64,000 nt of DNA, from the NCBI GenBank assembly GCA_000507305.1, contig DF240059.1:62001-126000 (forward strand). The letters run 5' to 3'. Shown here piece by piece: positions 49,816-61,745 of the stretch. The position numbers were made by a program, and so were the translations under genes. This DNA is from Breviolum minutum Mf 1.05b.01. Taxonomy: Eukaryota > Sar > Dinophyceae > Suessiales > Symbiodiniaceae. Below the pieces are notes generated by a model. The model was not told where the DNA came from and did not search any database. It was given only the letters and a program-made list of their open reading frames with translations. The first letter of the stretch is position 1, and every line of letters starts with the position of its first letter.

Positions 49816-51031
49816 TATGTCACCATATTATATTTGCCACTATTTTTGTGCATATTACCTTATCACTGTGCAAATATTACACCAATAACGATGAGACTAT
49901 AATCATCTGAATCCCATCACGGATCGGCCCCACTTTTTCCAAGTCTTTGGGACGAGACTCGACGGCTTGGCCGTGGAGCCCTGGCGCCCCAGGTGGTTTG
50001 AAGGTTGATCAATGCTGGATGTTGATGGCTTAATATGGTTTAACGGGCTTAATTAGTGAGAGTTTAAGGAAGAACTTGAGATGGGATGCACTAAATGTAA
50101 TCTTTGCGGACGCCACAGCTTCCAAAGTACTTGAAATCATTCCGCATCGAATGGTTCAAACAAGCAAAACCTTCGACATCCTTTCTGCCCTTCTGCCCTC
50201 ATCCTGGCCTTGTCATGAAGAAGCGTCCTGGCCAACCCAGATTGGTGCAACTTGACAAGACAGCTTGGATCTCGACATCCCACTCTGATCAATTCCACTC
50301 CCCCCCGCTCCGACAACGCCAGGTCATCGCTGGATGCTGTTCCACCTCACAACACTTTTGGTGCATTCGTGAGACAACTCAACAACTGTGAATACGAGCA
50401 AATGTGTTTAAGCTGGTACTTTACAGTGTTAAGGGATGTTGAGGGTTCAAATGTCAAATGCTTTCATGAGAATTCAATCAAACAAGTCTAAGGGTCAAGG
50501 ATAAGACACGATAAAACAGCTCTTGATGGCTATATGGAAAACAACTGAAAACAAAACACACCCTGAAGAAGATCAAATGACACCAAACCCGCCTATTGCA
50601 AGTTGCTCTTCATCCGATGATTCATCTTCCACTGCCATCAGTTTCTCATTCTGCTTTTGTTGCATCCTGGCGGAGAAACAAATTGTTACTTCGACGATGC
50701 AAAATCGATCAACATTGCCGTCTTTTAAGCGAGGTGGGCGAACGCTGTTACGATCTGCAACATGTGCTCTGCGTTGTTGGGAGCACCCGTGATCACACCT
50801 CAAACCGTCAGTTTTCATCATGTTTCAACATCCAGTGACTTTGTTGCAATGCCAAACCCTGCCTCCTCCAGTTTCATCTGGGGAGGCGTCCATGTCACCA
50901 TCCCCGTCGCCTCAACACGGGGCCCAGTTGAGAACACTTCAGGTCAGGTAGTGAAGAAGGCACTCACCATGCACCTTGCAACCATTCTTGCTGTACAAAT
51001 GGTTGTAGTTGAAGTGGTTTGAAGTATCTAC

Positions 51032-54000
51032 CTACGTCCAGCTTAGCGCTCCGGGGATTCCCGGAAACTGTCAACGAATCATAGCTGATCAGCCCAGGAG
51101 CTCTCCATATCTTGTTCACCCACATCCAATTCAGAGCGATGCCTGTTGCGAGGGAATCTCTAAGGAATAGGACCGGTCTGGAAGTCGGCCAAAGGGACAT
51201 CAGCAATGCATTTTTGGCAAGGTCAAAATCACTGCAGGGTACCCAACCCGTCTGCTTTTTCTAATATACGAGTACCAAAATGCATTATCCAAAAACGAAT
51301 CAATTAACTTGTCCTAGCATGTCTTGGCAATAATTCTTGGCAGCACTACCTCCAACTCCAACCAAAACTAAATCGAACATCTGCCAGGAAGACCCCTTCT
51401 GTTTCTGGATGTTTTTGCCACCCTCCTGCGGAATATAGTACCTGCCGCTGGACTGACAAGGTGACCATCAGTGGTAAAAATCCGAGTGGAATTGCTGAAT
51501 CGTGCTTCGACCCTTTCCTGACTACGTGTGCACACGTGCTTGATGTCACAATATGCAAATGTTTAGTTCTGGCAGTGTTGCCATGCTTTCACTGACAATA
51601 GCCCATCTTGAATTCGGTCTTCACTCCATATGAAGCACGTTTCATTCTGATATCAACAGCCATGGTAGGGCACATGCATCGGGGATTCCGGATCATGTTC
51701 CTGAGTGTCTGGCGACTTGGAATTATGAGTTGGCGTTGAAAAGGAGTTGACGAGGATACCACATGAATGAACATGGATACACCAACCTGTGGTTTTCACA
51801 AATTTTCACAAACCTTTATGAATTTTATTGAATTTTGCTACCGCAAAAACATAGAAAACAACGGAATACCATGTTCTGTTCTCAGCACATCGAGTCTTAA
51901 TTGCAGTTCAAGTTCAAAATGGGACTTCGCTGGATTTGCTGATCGCGCTCCTTGCGAAGTGGACAAGCTTCCCATAACTACGAACAACAATCGGCTTCCG
52001 TTATTCGAAATCTTGTGGTTTCTGTTTCTCCCAAAAGGTGGCACTACCATTCAACATCCTCAACATGCATGGACCCCTTGGCAATTCTTCACGTATTTCA
52101 TCGATTCATGTAGGTACTCCTGTAAAGTCTTGTTCGTTTGATGACCAGTGGATCATGACGTTCACACTCTCACAACTTGGATCTGTCCTTGGCCAAGCTG
52201 GACTCGGCCTCTTGTCGTCAACTATCAAATTGAAGAATCGAAGGTTGCCATAAGAAAAACGTTTACATGTTATATACTTCATATTTAATCTATGTATAAA
52301 TCTACCATTTATATCCTCTTGTTTCGAATTCTTGGTCCTTGTCAAACTGGAAATCACCCACTTAAGCGATTGCATTCGAGAAGGATTGACACCACATCTC
52401 AAGATGCCAGGATTCATCTCATTTTCCCCAAACAACCATAGGGGTTGTAAGCTCCATAGATATGCAACACCAACTAGTTCAACGAATAGTTCCTGTAGAA
52501 TGAGTCTATATACAGTATACAATGTGGTATTAAGTCTCATGATGCCGAACATCCCTGACGACCACGTCACTGTGCCTCGCCCGCATCTTGAGAGGTAACT
52601 CGCCTTTGGCAGGTTTGTTGCGCAAGTGCGCCCGTTTGGCCATCGGTGGTACACCTCTTTTCTTGCAACCTTTTGTTGGATTCCTTCCATTTTGAATAAT
52701 GAATATATTACTTGCTACTTACATAAATTTGCGAAGTCATGTAACATACATTACATACTGTACCTATCCCTGAGTCTTCTCCATGTGTCCTTATCCTTCG
52801 ACATCACTGTCAGAATCGTGATGTGACCCAACCTCCCAAACCGATCCTGATAGTCTGGAGAGCGTAAACTGTGCATAAACGAAGCAAAACTTCTGAGAAA
52901 CATGTCATCCTACATACACCCCTTACTGGATATGCAACTTACATCGTGCCATACCTTGGTAATCGTGCCATATCCGACGATCAAACGACGGGAAGTCACT
53001 GGGATGCCCCAACTTACCACCCTGCACTGCCGTGTTGCGTCGCGAATACTCCAAGAGTTCTTGCATCGTACAACGGCCTGGCAACTTCACCTCAGATCTT
53101 GGGAACAGATCCACGGCTGGTAACAAAACCATATAAAAGTCACTTCCAGTTGCATTCATCCCATATTTCATATTATTGCAACAAAATATTCCATCAATTT
53201 CTGAATACTTTTTTCGTCACATCTCTCTTCATTGCACCAAGTTTTGATGAGTTTTGATGCCTCGATCTTCTTCTTGGTAAATGGCAGTTTCACTCGCTTG
53301 GTCCTGAGATGCCAAAAAATGTCCACGACGAACCGAGGTCGCTTTTTTGGACGTTGGCTGCCTCTCTTGCTTTCCTCAGTTATTTGCTTCCTTTACAACA
53401 CTGCCACCGTGAAAAGGCAAGGAAAGTTGGCCTTATAAAGTCAATAAAAAATGTAAAAGCAAATGGAAGAAGCAGGATTCTTTCGAAATGGGACACAAAA
53501 AAAGCGCTTTTTCCAAACATTTTTGAGCTCTGAAATTGATGTGGATTCGTGGGTCATGATTTGAATCCCCCCAAAAAAACGATTCCTGACGACTGTCTGA
53601 TACTTGATCCGCTCGTAGTCCAACCGCTCCCAAAAGGCCTGGCAGATGTAGAACCACATCGTATTTTGCACACAACACAACTACATCTGTGTTAAATACT
53701 CAATGACCATGGTTGGAGCACGCCTACCAACAAAAAACTTGAAGCCATGCAAAGCTACATGGTGTTCAAAACTCAGCTGCAAAACACACAAGAACAAATT
53801 GCGCTGCTAGCCGCTGCCTTGCCCAAAAGAATCTTGCGGTACATGTCCTGCAGATAATTGGAAAAACTGGCTGCAAATATCAAATGAAATTGCCACCATT
53901 GCCTCACCCGTTTTGCAATGTATTCCCTCGCAACTGACTAATGGTTGCGACACGATCCCGCCTGCGTGTGATAAGCAGGATAGGCGATATACCTTGGACG

Positions 54001-54080
54001 GTGGGGAGTCGCATCCCCATTTAGAGACTCGCATCATGAAAACCCACCCCTGTAAATCATGCGGTAGATATCGTATCATG
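51032..54080 (-). CDS. Candidate exons of an unidentified multi-exon membrane protein (B)
   Basis: Splice-bounded - strand stretches, 5' to 3': 53908-53961 (RDRVATISQLRGNTLQNG); 53818-53847 (DMYRKILLGK, GC donor); about 53583-53690 (TMWFYICQAFWERLDYERIK); 53021-53116 (VDLFPRSEVKLPGRCTMQEL, then LEYSRRNTAV, GT donor); 52338-52492 (ELVGVAYLWSLQPLWLFGEN, GA donor); 52120-about 52250 (RFFNLIVDDKRPSPAWPRTD, GA donor); about 51443-51520 (RVEARFSNSTRIFTTDGHLV); and 51032-51231 (LMSLWPTSRPVLFLRDSLAT, then MWVNKIWRAPGLISYDSLTV). The aromatic-rich stretches suggest a membrane or secreted protein. I do not recognise the family, the joins are not all in phase, and more than one gene may be involved. Confidence 0.4.
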
Positions 54081-54399
54081 CCCGTTGATTTTTGTTGCTA
54101 CTTTTTTGCTCATCTTTTCAATCTTTTCATCAAGTCAAATTGCGGTGGCACTATACTGCCTATTACCACGTGTAGGATATTTGATATTTGTGATTCGGGA
54201 TGCAGTGCTGAAACCTTGTTCTGTGGCTCTAGATGACAATCTTTCATGAACAAATATGCTTGGCAGTGGCTTCAATGTGTTCATTCTCGTACCTATACTT
54301 TCTATGTTCCTTGAGAACCACATTTTTTTGACCATTTTTCGAAAGCGTCCCTTGTTTTTCCTGCATGTTTCCTGTGAGTCTGGGATGCGGGAAGAGTTC

Positions 54400-55228
54400 A
54401 CAAAGCTGAGCGAGGCCATCAAATTGCAGACCTGGCGACAAGCACCTACCCTCCTGGGAACCAACATATCTCCTACCAAGGCTCTTTTGAAGATAATTTT
54501 CCCTTTCCTAAGGCTAAGGTGGGATTAGTTCCCTGAAGGGTACTAGCAAGAGTGCCATAATGATCAAAGAAACCATCTTAGGGTCATTAGAATGATAACC
54601 ACGACGCAAAATTCAGAATCATGACAAGGACAAAATTACATAAACGATGAGTGATACTCACGTATACTCACAATGATCTTGATCATCATACATCATCATC
54701 ACAATTAAACACAGGCAGTAAGCACAACAAATCGCAACTACACAAGGTGTCTCTAAAAATGTGAGGATTCTTTATGCATCTTTATGCTGGAACATCACAA
54801 TCCCCACGAAGCTGTCTCCTCATAGCCCCACGCTGAAGTAGGGTAACAAATTATTCGACGTGACAAAGGAACAACACGTGCCAAGGGAGCTTCGCCATTT
54901 ACCACCACGGAACTTGTCCTTGGTCTCCAAAACCATGCCAATGTAGCAGAACGCAACTAGTGAAAGGTCAAATTCTGCCCCAAACAAAACACCCCACAAC
55001 TGGGGCCACCATTCTTAAAGTGGCACAAATATACACTGAAGACTTCCCGAACAAAGCAACTGCGTACTGGAACTTTGCAAACAAACAAGATAATGCTAAA
55101 TGATACTGCAAAACAATCCAAAAAAAACAAACACATAAAAACCATCCCAAAAAACATCCCACAAAAACCATCAAATCACAATCAATTGCAATTCAAACAC
55201 CATGACTCTGAATCAACAAATGACCTAC
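54400..55228. other. No clear gene
   Basis: A/T- and CA-rich sequence with weak open frames only. Nothing supported on either strand. Confidence 0.4.
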
Positions 55229-58161
55229 GTTTTCAGCTTCTCCCGGCGTTTCACGCCAAGTGACCAAGGCATTCTTGTTATTCACCGGGAAGACTGGCTC
55301 ACCCCGACCTCAGGTAAAAAACCCAAGATGTTGGGCAGTTTTTCATCGGAAAATCTTGGGGATCCCTCACCATCATCTGCTCCAGCAGGAATGTATGAGA
55401 AGAAATTCAAAAGTTCTTCCTTCTCAATGGTACCTGATGACTCAAAACATCAACACATCATCAAACCATCATCAAACATATTCAAACGTCATGCTATTGT
55501 GATGGAAAAATATACGATATACAGATGATATACACGAGATATGGACCGCTCTCCCGACCCGGGTGACACCGTTTCGGTCAATGTCGATGATCATGAAGAG
55601 AAACTGCAGCATCTGCAATGGTCATGGGCATGTGATGACCCGGCACCGCGGGGCACCACCAAATGAAGGATGAGCAGTGCTCCACACGTGAAATGCAATG
55701 ACAAGCAAAGCGTTTTTGAGACTCTATAGGGAAGTCTCAAGTCAAAGTCTATCTTGACAAGATCAACCATGGATGTTGGATGCACCACATCATCACATCT
55801 TCCAGCCTCTTCTTTGGAGAGTGCGCAAAAGGAACTCATGGTTACTAGGAAGTCCTGCTGAAATGTGGTCGCAGATTTGGCCCATATGAAATCAATTTGG
55901 AAGCTTCTAGCATTTGCTTGGTATAGCGATATACAGCTTCAATCGATTTTGATTTCATCGATAGAGTAAGTCATATGTCACAAAATTATACACAATTCTC
56001 ACATACACAGTGTACCCGCTTGCACATTGTAAGGGTTGCAGGAACTCCATGTTTGCATGGAGCTTCAGCTGAAATTGTTTTCTCGAAACTGGTTGCCACA
56101 TCCAATGCGAACATTGGATTGCAAAGCGAACTTTTCTTGACAAAATTCAACCTTTTTGACCACCGTGCAATATGGCCTGGAATGTCATACTGCCTTCACT
56201 ATTGCTATCTCCTTAGCATGGCATGCTGTTCCCCTGTTGTTGCGGTGAAGCAATACAGCCCGATTCCGGGAATCAATTGATGTGGGCCTTATGCCTTCAT
56301 GTCAAGATGAATCCAACAATCCGAAAAATGGAAATGAGTTGATCAACACACTGAAACATGTTGATCAAGATCAGCTTGACCGTTGATTTTGTGGAAGTTT
56401 GAAAATGTCGAACGTTGATGCAACAGTTTCACCATGTTTAACCTTCTAAGTTTCTTTATGTTCATAAATTTGATCTCTGTGCGCATGGCACGTGGTGAAA
56501 GTTGTACATATCATACTGAATCTTACTGCAACTTTTAAATCCCTGGCAAAGCTCCATTGAAATGATAAATATGGGTATATTGAAACGTATCCACATGACA
56601 TGAAATCTAATGACATGGCAATACTTCAACATGTTTTCTCTGCAGCATTTTACAGCTCTTGCTACAGTAACATCAGGTTTTGCGAACCAGTCTTTCACAG
56701 TCCTTTTTACATTCATGGTTCAGGTGTTTTGTCAATGCACTGAGTCTGAAGCCCATGAAAAAAATGGTGTCGATAACCGGCGCTCTGACTGAAAGCCTCG
56801 GCTCCTGCGACAGTTTCTGCTGACACAAGACATGTTTGAAATTTGACCGTCTGATCCGTTTTCGCTGACTTCAGAGATTTCCAGCCATACCAGGCCGGAC
56901 ATGCCCACTTGGAAAGTTATTTTGAAATGATTGCCTATAGCATCTTCTGGGTTTGATGGCTCAGGCCGCTATGCCATGGGATGACTGACTGGACACTGGG
57001 TTACCATCTGTGTCTATCAGTGGATGACCATTCCAATTCAAGGCTACACTTGGGGGGAATTCTTTCCCCCGAAAATTTTCGGTTTCGTTTGACTGATTAT
57101 GGAGTTTCATCTGTGCCATTGTCAAGAGCCCTGGACTCAGCCACCATGCGTTGCTTGGCGGCGGGCCGCAAGTGTGGCTGCCTTTTTTCTATGCCAACCC
57201 AGCCATTCGTATGAAAGGAGCCACAACCCGGGCAAAGCTTCAATCAAGATAACTCCGACATCATCCACGCCTTCCCCATTCGACAAAAGCACTGAGACTA
57301 GTGGGACCTTACCAACGGACCCCTAAGTAAGCTTCTAGAGCTATTAGATACTCAGGTTGAGGAGTCCGTTCAGTGGGTCCTGTTGGAGATTTTTGGGAAA
57401 CAAACCTGAGTTCATGTTGAATTGCCGAACTGTCACCGCCATGGTCTGCTTTACCCCAGGTAACGACTGATTGATCGGCCAGAATCGCAGCAAACGCGCA
57501 GTGTGATGCCTGAATCTGCTTCACACCCTTGAGCTGATCTTGAACTGCGGAACTGTCACCACCAAAGTATTTATACCCCCAGGTAACGACGGATTCATCT
57601 TCCAGAATCGCAGCAAAGGCCCCGGATGTGGCCTGGATCTGCTGCACACCCTTGAGCTGATCTTGCACTGCGGAACTGTCACCGCCCTTGTCTGCAGCAC
57701 CCCAGGTAACGATAGATCCATCTTCCAGAAAGGCAGCAAAGGCCTCACTTGTGGCTTGAAGCTGCAGCACACCCTTGAGCTGATCTTGAACTGCCCAAGT
57801 CTTAGTGGCCCATCCGTCACCCCAGGTAACGACAGATCCATCTCCCCGAATCGCAGCAAAAGGCCGCACTTGTGGCTTGAATCTGCCGCACACCTTTGAG
57901 CTGATCTCGAACTTGGAAACTGNAACCAGCACCACCACCACCACCAGCAGCACCAGCAGCACCAGCAGCACCAGCATCATCACCAGCATCATCACCAGCA
58001 TCACCAGCAGCATCACCAGCAGCATCACCAGCAGCATCACCAGCAGCATCACCAGCAGCATCACCAGCAGCATCACCAGCATCACCAGCATCACCAGCAC
58101 CACCAGCACCACCAGCACCACCAGCACCAGCACCAGCACCACCAGCACCAGCACCAGCACC

Positions 58162-58205
<44 letters not shown>

Positions 58206-58770
58206 CCATCAATTCGAGCCTTCAAGACCCTGTACATCTCGCTCACGGTCCAAACTCCGTTGGTGTCCACATCGACCTGAGCAACCGGAAAAAGTGACTG
58301 CCCAGGGACTGCAAATGATCCCAGTGAATTTGCTGTTCACCATCCGAGGGTCACTAGAGATTCGTTTTTCCCTTTGAGGTAGAGAATCAAACCTTCCAGC
58401 CTATATTAGATCAACCATTTGAAGGCAAGGCAAGCAAAGTGTCTGCAAATGATGTTCAATGTACCAGTAAGACTTTGAAATATTTCTACATTTGACCTCA
58501 GCAAATGCTTGCTGAAGTACCGACCGAACCCCTAGTGTCTGGTCTCATAACTTGCCAAAACGAAGACACAATGCAAATTTCTGCTATGATTGTGGGTCGG
58601 GAGAATATCCAAGTGAAGTACAAAACCAATGCCCATCACTTTCTGCATCACACCTCTGTAAAAAGCTTGTACACAGATCTGATGTGGTTCTCATTGAGGT
58701 TGTATGACAGCACTGTCCTGGCCGAGAGCATTCGAATGTGTCGGCATACTGCCGATGGCAAAGACTATTG
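55229..58770 (-). CDS. EF-hand calcium-binding protein (5 exons seen, incomplete)
   Basis: Exons on the - strand: 58654-about 58770 (ENHIRSVYKLFTE) joins in phase to 58207-58276 (VDVDTNGVWTVSEMYRVLKA), which together make a full EF-hand with loop ligands D, D, N, G and a closing E. 55559-55612 reads MLQFLFMIIDIDRNGVTR, the start of a second loop. 55323-55433 reads TIEKEELLNFFSYIPAG, the end of another EF-hand, and joins in phase to 55229-55308 (RGEPVFPVNNKNALVTWRE). A stretch at about 55745-55820 (KRLEDVMMWCIQHPWLILS) may be a further exon. Family role: calcium sensing. At least one exon between 55559 and 55433 is missing. The long span between 58207 and 55612 contains a damaged RCC1 copy. 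The gene may start further upstream, near 59.6 kb. Confidence 0.6.
57050..57305 (-). repeat. Duplicated 3' flank of the RCC1 gene
   Basis: Shares long matching blocks with 43.64-43.97 kb (for example GGAATTCTTTCCCCC, CCCTGGACTCAGCCA and ATGCGTTGCTTGGC). This shows that the copied unit at 57 kb includes sequence downstream of the repeats. Confidence 0.75.
57309..57922 (-). pseudogene. Truncated, frameshifted RCC1-repeat copy
   Basis: About five RCC1 units of the same wording as the 44-45 kb gene (VTWG, DQLKGV, QIQAT, AFAAILED), ending in HELRFVSQKSPTGPTERTPQ and a stop at 57309. It has no ubiquitin-like N-terminus; the 5' side runs into a simple repeat and an N at 57923. The first unit (VRDQLKGVRQIQATSAAF) is in another frame from the next (FAAIRGDGSVVTWG). 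The shift maps to an extra T within CCTTTTGC near 57858, where other copies have CCTTTGC. It may be a true decay or a base-call error. It lies within the span of the EF-hand gene. Confidence 0.7.
57924..58206. repeat. CAC/CAG/CAT triplet low-complexity tract
   Basis: About 280 bases of CACCAG, CATCAC and CAT triplets between the EF-hand exon 58207-58276 and the RCC1 copy, with an N at 57923. On the - strand one frame reads Gly/Ala/Asp repeats and another Val/Leu/Met repeats. Taken as intronic microsatellite, starting right at the GT donor of the EF-hand exon. Confidence 0.85.
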
Positions 58771-59229
58771 AAAATCAATCACAAAACAAAGGCATGTGCA
58801 GTGGAACCTTCAAGCACTCGAGCACTCAAGTTCAAACTATTGCCTTCCAAATGAGCTAAATGAACTATATAGCTGAATTCAAGACCACATGCCCAAATTC
58901 TCAACCTGGACCCTTCTAGCCCACACATCATTTGCCATCAGAATCCCCGCAAAAAATTCCATGTGAAACGTGTGTCTTTAGGTCCTCAAGTCTTTGTCTC
59001 CAACGGGTGGAAGCTTTGATGACATCACGCCCCCCATGCTGGGCGAAAGCCCACATCCGGGCGACACCGAAGCAAAGCAACCAACGAGAAAAGAGAACCT
59101 ATGGGAATCTGACCTGCATCATCTGCATATAGTCAACACGTTCAATGGAGTTCCAATGTTTTGCCAATTTGTTTTCAATGATTTTATGATCTGAATCTAT
59201 CTCAATATTATGCAGTATTTCAATATCTT

Positions 59230-59620
59230 CCCTGCCACAAGGGGCAATGGTAATTGCGGGAGTGATTTCTGAAACTTCTTCTTCCGGTGGAAATATATAA
59301 GCTAAAATCAAGGTCGCAAAAACTCTTGAAACCATTCCTCTCCTGGAAGTCTTTTCACACAACCCGTGGATCCATAACTGAATCATCCACTGTGAAGTTC
59401 TGCTTGATGAGTCCATTTCATGCTTGCATTGGACTGCCTTTTCTATTGCATGGATTTGTAGTGTACCTTTAGGCCAAACATGCGGCATGACATCCATGCT
59501 CTTTGAAGCCTTATTGCCTTGGAGCACTTCTAGATCTTCTGGCTTGCCCAGGTATGACCAAGATGAGAAACCAAGTGGAACACATAGGAACCAGCGAACA
59601 CCAGGGAAAAATTGAATCAG
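59230..59620 (-). CDS. Candidate membrane exons upstream of the EF-hand gene
   Basis: 59468-59620 on the - strand follows a TTTCTAG acceptor and ends at a GT donor; it reads GLLIQFFPGVRWFLCVPLGF and KPEDLEVLQGNKASKSMDVM. About 59230-59345 follows TTCCAG and reads GMVSRVFATLILAYIFPPEE. Each has one probable membrane segment. They may be 5' exons of the EF-hand gene or a separate gene. No family is recognised. Confidence 0.4.
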
Positions 59621-59811
59621 AAGTCCGACTAGAAAGGTGACAAAAAGAACTTCGGATGTTCAGAGCTGGGTGAAGCCTGAAGCATCAAAATGCATCGAAT
59701 AGCAATACAATGATAAGTCATAGGTAGTGGTCTACAGCTAGTGATTAGTGATTGATTGAATGATCTTAACGAATCAAAGACATGGGTGAGGCGAAAGTGA
59801 ACACATATGAC

Positions 59812-59813
<2 letters not shown>

Positions 59814-59904
<91 letters not shown>
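59814..59904. repeat. (ATG)n microsatellite with GCT interruption
   Basis: ATG triplets with a short CTGCTGCTG block in the middle. Open frames through it are poly-Met or poly-His only. Confidence 0.95.
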
Positions 59905-60038
59905 GGGATGGGACCCAAGCTGAAATACTCTCTTTTCCAATTCGTTTCCGTTCTTTTCCTCTATTTGCTTTGAACTTTGCAAAGCCAGTCCACCACGGGG
60001 CCTGCAGGTCATTGCCCTTTTTAGGCCCTGTTGGACCC

Positions 60039-60650
60039 TCACTCTAAAGCGACTTCTTCGTCGGTGTCGATCAACATCAATGTCGCAGAATGCTGGGAAC
60101 GGAAGGAGCGAAGGAAAGACACAATTGCGCCTCCCACTGCCGTAGCACCAAGTGCCCCCAGTAAAGCGGAAGGCCAATGAAACATATAAGGTACTGCTGG
60201 TGTGTCCAAGAACAACCTCCAGGGAAATGGAGCGACATCGTGGGAACTTGTTTGCAATTGTTTGATGTGTTTGTGCACATCGTGTGGCAACGTGGCACAT
60301 ACAAAATCAATTGACTCGTGCAAACACCTGGAAAAGCTGCCATGGCTCCTTACCGTACCATTGGGACCATGTCTGTGATCAACGTTAGGATATGTTAGGA
60401 TCATTTGGACTGAAACATCTCAACAAAAACCAATGCAATTACATCTCATATCTGGATTCATCTGGATTCCCTCCTGGATGGCTATTCTCCCATCCCAAAA
60501 CCCACCTAGAAGCTGCAAGTTCTGGCGTCTTTTTGCAAAGGGTGCCAGCAGGTACAGTCAAAGTCTTAGCATTGGTAGCTGCTGCATCCAGGATCATTTT
60601 GGCACTCTGAAGCTTTGCGATGTAGTTCATATATTGCTGTGCCACTGCCC
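60039..60650 (-). CDS. Last two exons of an unidentified gene with a C-terminal membrane anchor
   Basis: Exon 60506-60650 reads AVAQQYMNYIAKLQSAKMIL, DAAATNAKTLTVPAGTLC and ends KTPELAAS at a GT donor. It joins in phase (AG+G gives Arg) to 60039-60327, which reads CLHESIDFVCATLPHDVHKH, then PFPWRLFLDTPAVPYMFHW, a hydrophobic helix (ALLGALGATAVGGAIVSFL), a basic SFRSQH, and the acidic end TDEEVALE before the stop. The single late helix flanked by basic residues suggests a tail-anchored or C-terminally anchored membrane protein. The family is not recognised. Upstream exons probably include those at 60.9-61.6 kb. Confidence 0.55.
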
Positions 60651-60924
60651 TCAGGTTGAAACAAAAAGCCACTTGGGAATGGCTGGATGGGATATGAATT
60701 TGACGCGAAAGGAAATGTAAACATGCTGACATAGCTGGAAACGACTTTTTTTACTTCAGCTCTTGATATACCGACACCGAACTGATGTACCTTCATTTGG
60801 ATCTTGCAGCGCTGACAAGTCTTCAAGCCTTTCATCTTTGGAGCACAACAACAAATTCCAGCCGATTCTGACCCCAGTCCAAGATTCAGATTGCTTGGGT
60901 CATGGTGTACATGAGCCTGTACCT

Positions 60925-61600
60925 TGTCCACAGTGGCCTTGGTGTCTTGTGATTCCTTTTCAGCCGCAGTGGCCACCTGCGGGCCGAGATCACAGGCACC
61001 ATGTGTTTCAGTTGTTAGGCTCTTAGACGAGCCTAAAACCAGCACCAAATACCGTTAGTATGAAGCATGATCTAATATACTACCCTCCCTGAAACTAACA
61101 TAGGCCCTGAAAATGGATGGTTGGAATACTGGTTTCATTTTGGCATGGCCTAGTTTCAGGGGCGAACTGTTAGTTTCAGGGAGGGTAATATATGATAATA
61201 TGTAAACTCATTCAGGGCCTTCGCCAAGGAATCATAGAGTTCGCAAAGCTTTGCGGAAGTCGCCTTTTGTTTCCTTAGATTCCCACTTGATGATCTTCTG
61301 CATAGCGCATACTCAAGGCACACAACTTCCAAAGATGTGTGTTGACTATTTTGATAACTTTTGATCGTTTTTTTTTGTCCATTTGTCCTCAACAATACAT
61401 CACCAAGATTTGATGACACAAAATGTTTTTTTTCAGCATTTGACACTTGAAAAAATCACCCCTCAAAGGCTTAAGTCCAAGTTTCTTCAGCACCATTGCA
61501 TCTGCTTTTTCGCCAACACCATGTGTTTTCGCCACTTCGCCAGGAATAGTATATAGCTGGCTTGCGAGAGTTCCAATCTCCTTGCTCAAAGAAAGCACCT
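60925..61600 (-). CDS. Candidate upstream exons of the C-terminal-anchor gene
   Basis: About 60933-60986 reads VATAAEKESQDTKATVDK after a GCCCGCAG acceptor and before a GT donor. About 61450-61588 reads VLSLSKEIGTLASQLYTIPG and VGEKADAMVLKKLGLKPL. Around 61220-61320 two frames are open (KIIKWESKETKGDFRKALRT is one). Helical, charged composition. Joins were not solved. Confidence 0.35.
61074..61193. repeat. Fold-back element with 24-bp arms
   Basis: 61074-61099 (core ACCCTCCCTGAAACTAAC) pairs with 61169-61193 (core GTTAGTTTCAGGGAGGGT). The inner parts also contain related GGCCCTGAAA and TTTCAGGGGC pieces. Likely a small fold-back transposon in an intron. Confidence 0.8.
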
Positions 61601-61745
61601 CAACCCCACGCAGTTGAAATCATTGAACCTCAAAATAAACAGATTTCATGGGCCATGCTTTAGGTCAACCAGGTTGGGAATATTTTACTTCCACTGCATG
61701 GATCTGGATGTCTTTTGTTGTTTTAATTCGAAACATTTAAACATT

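Noticed and set aside
52106-52690. Single 194-codon - strand gene
   Set aside because: Internal splice sites and uneven composition suggest that it contains two or three exons with intron between, so it was treated as exon candidates.
57924-58212. Gly/Ala/Asp or Val/Leu/Met repeat protein on the - strand
   Set aside because: It starts exactly at the GT donor of an EF-hand exon and is a triplet repeat broken by an N; no reason to prefer one frame.
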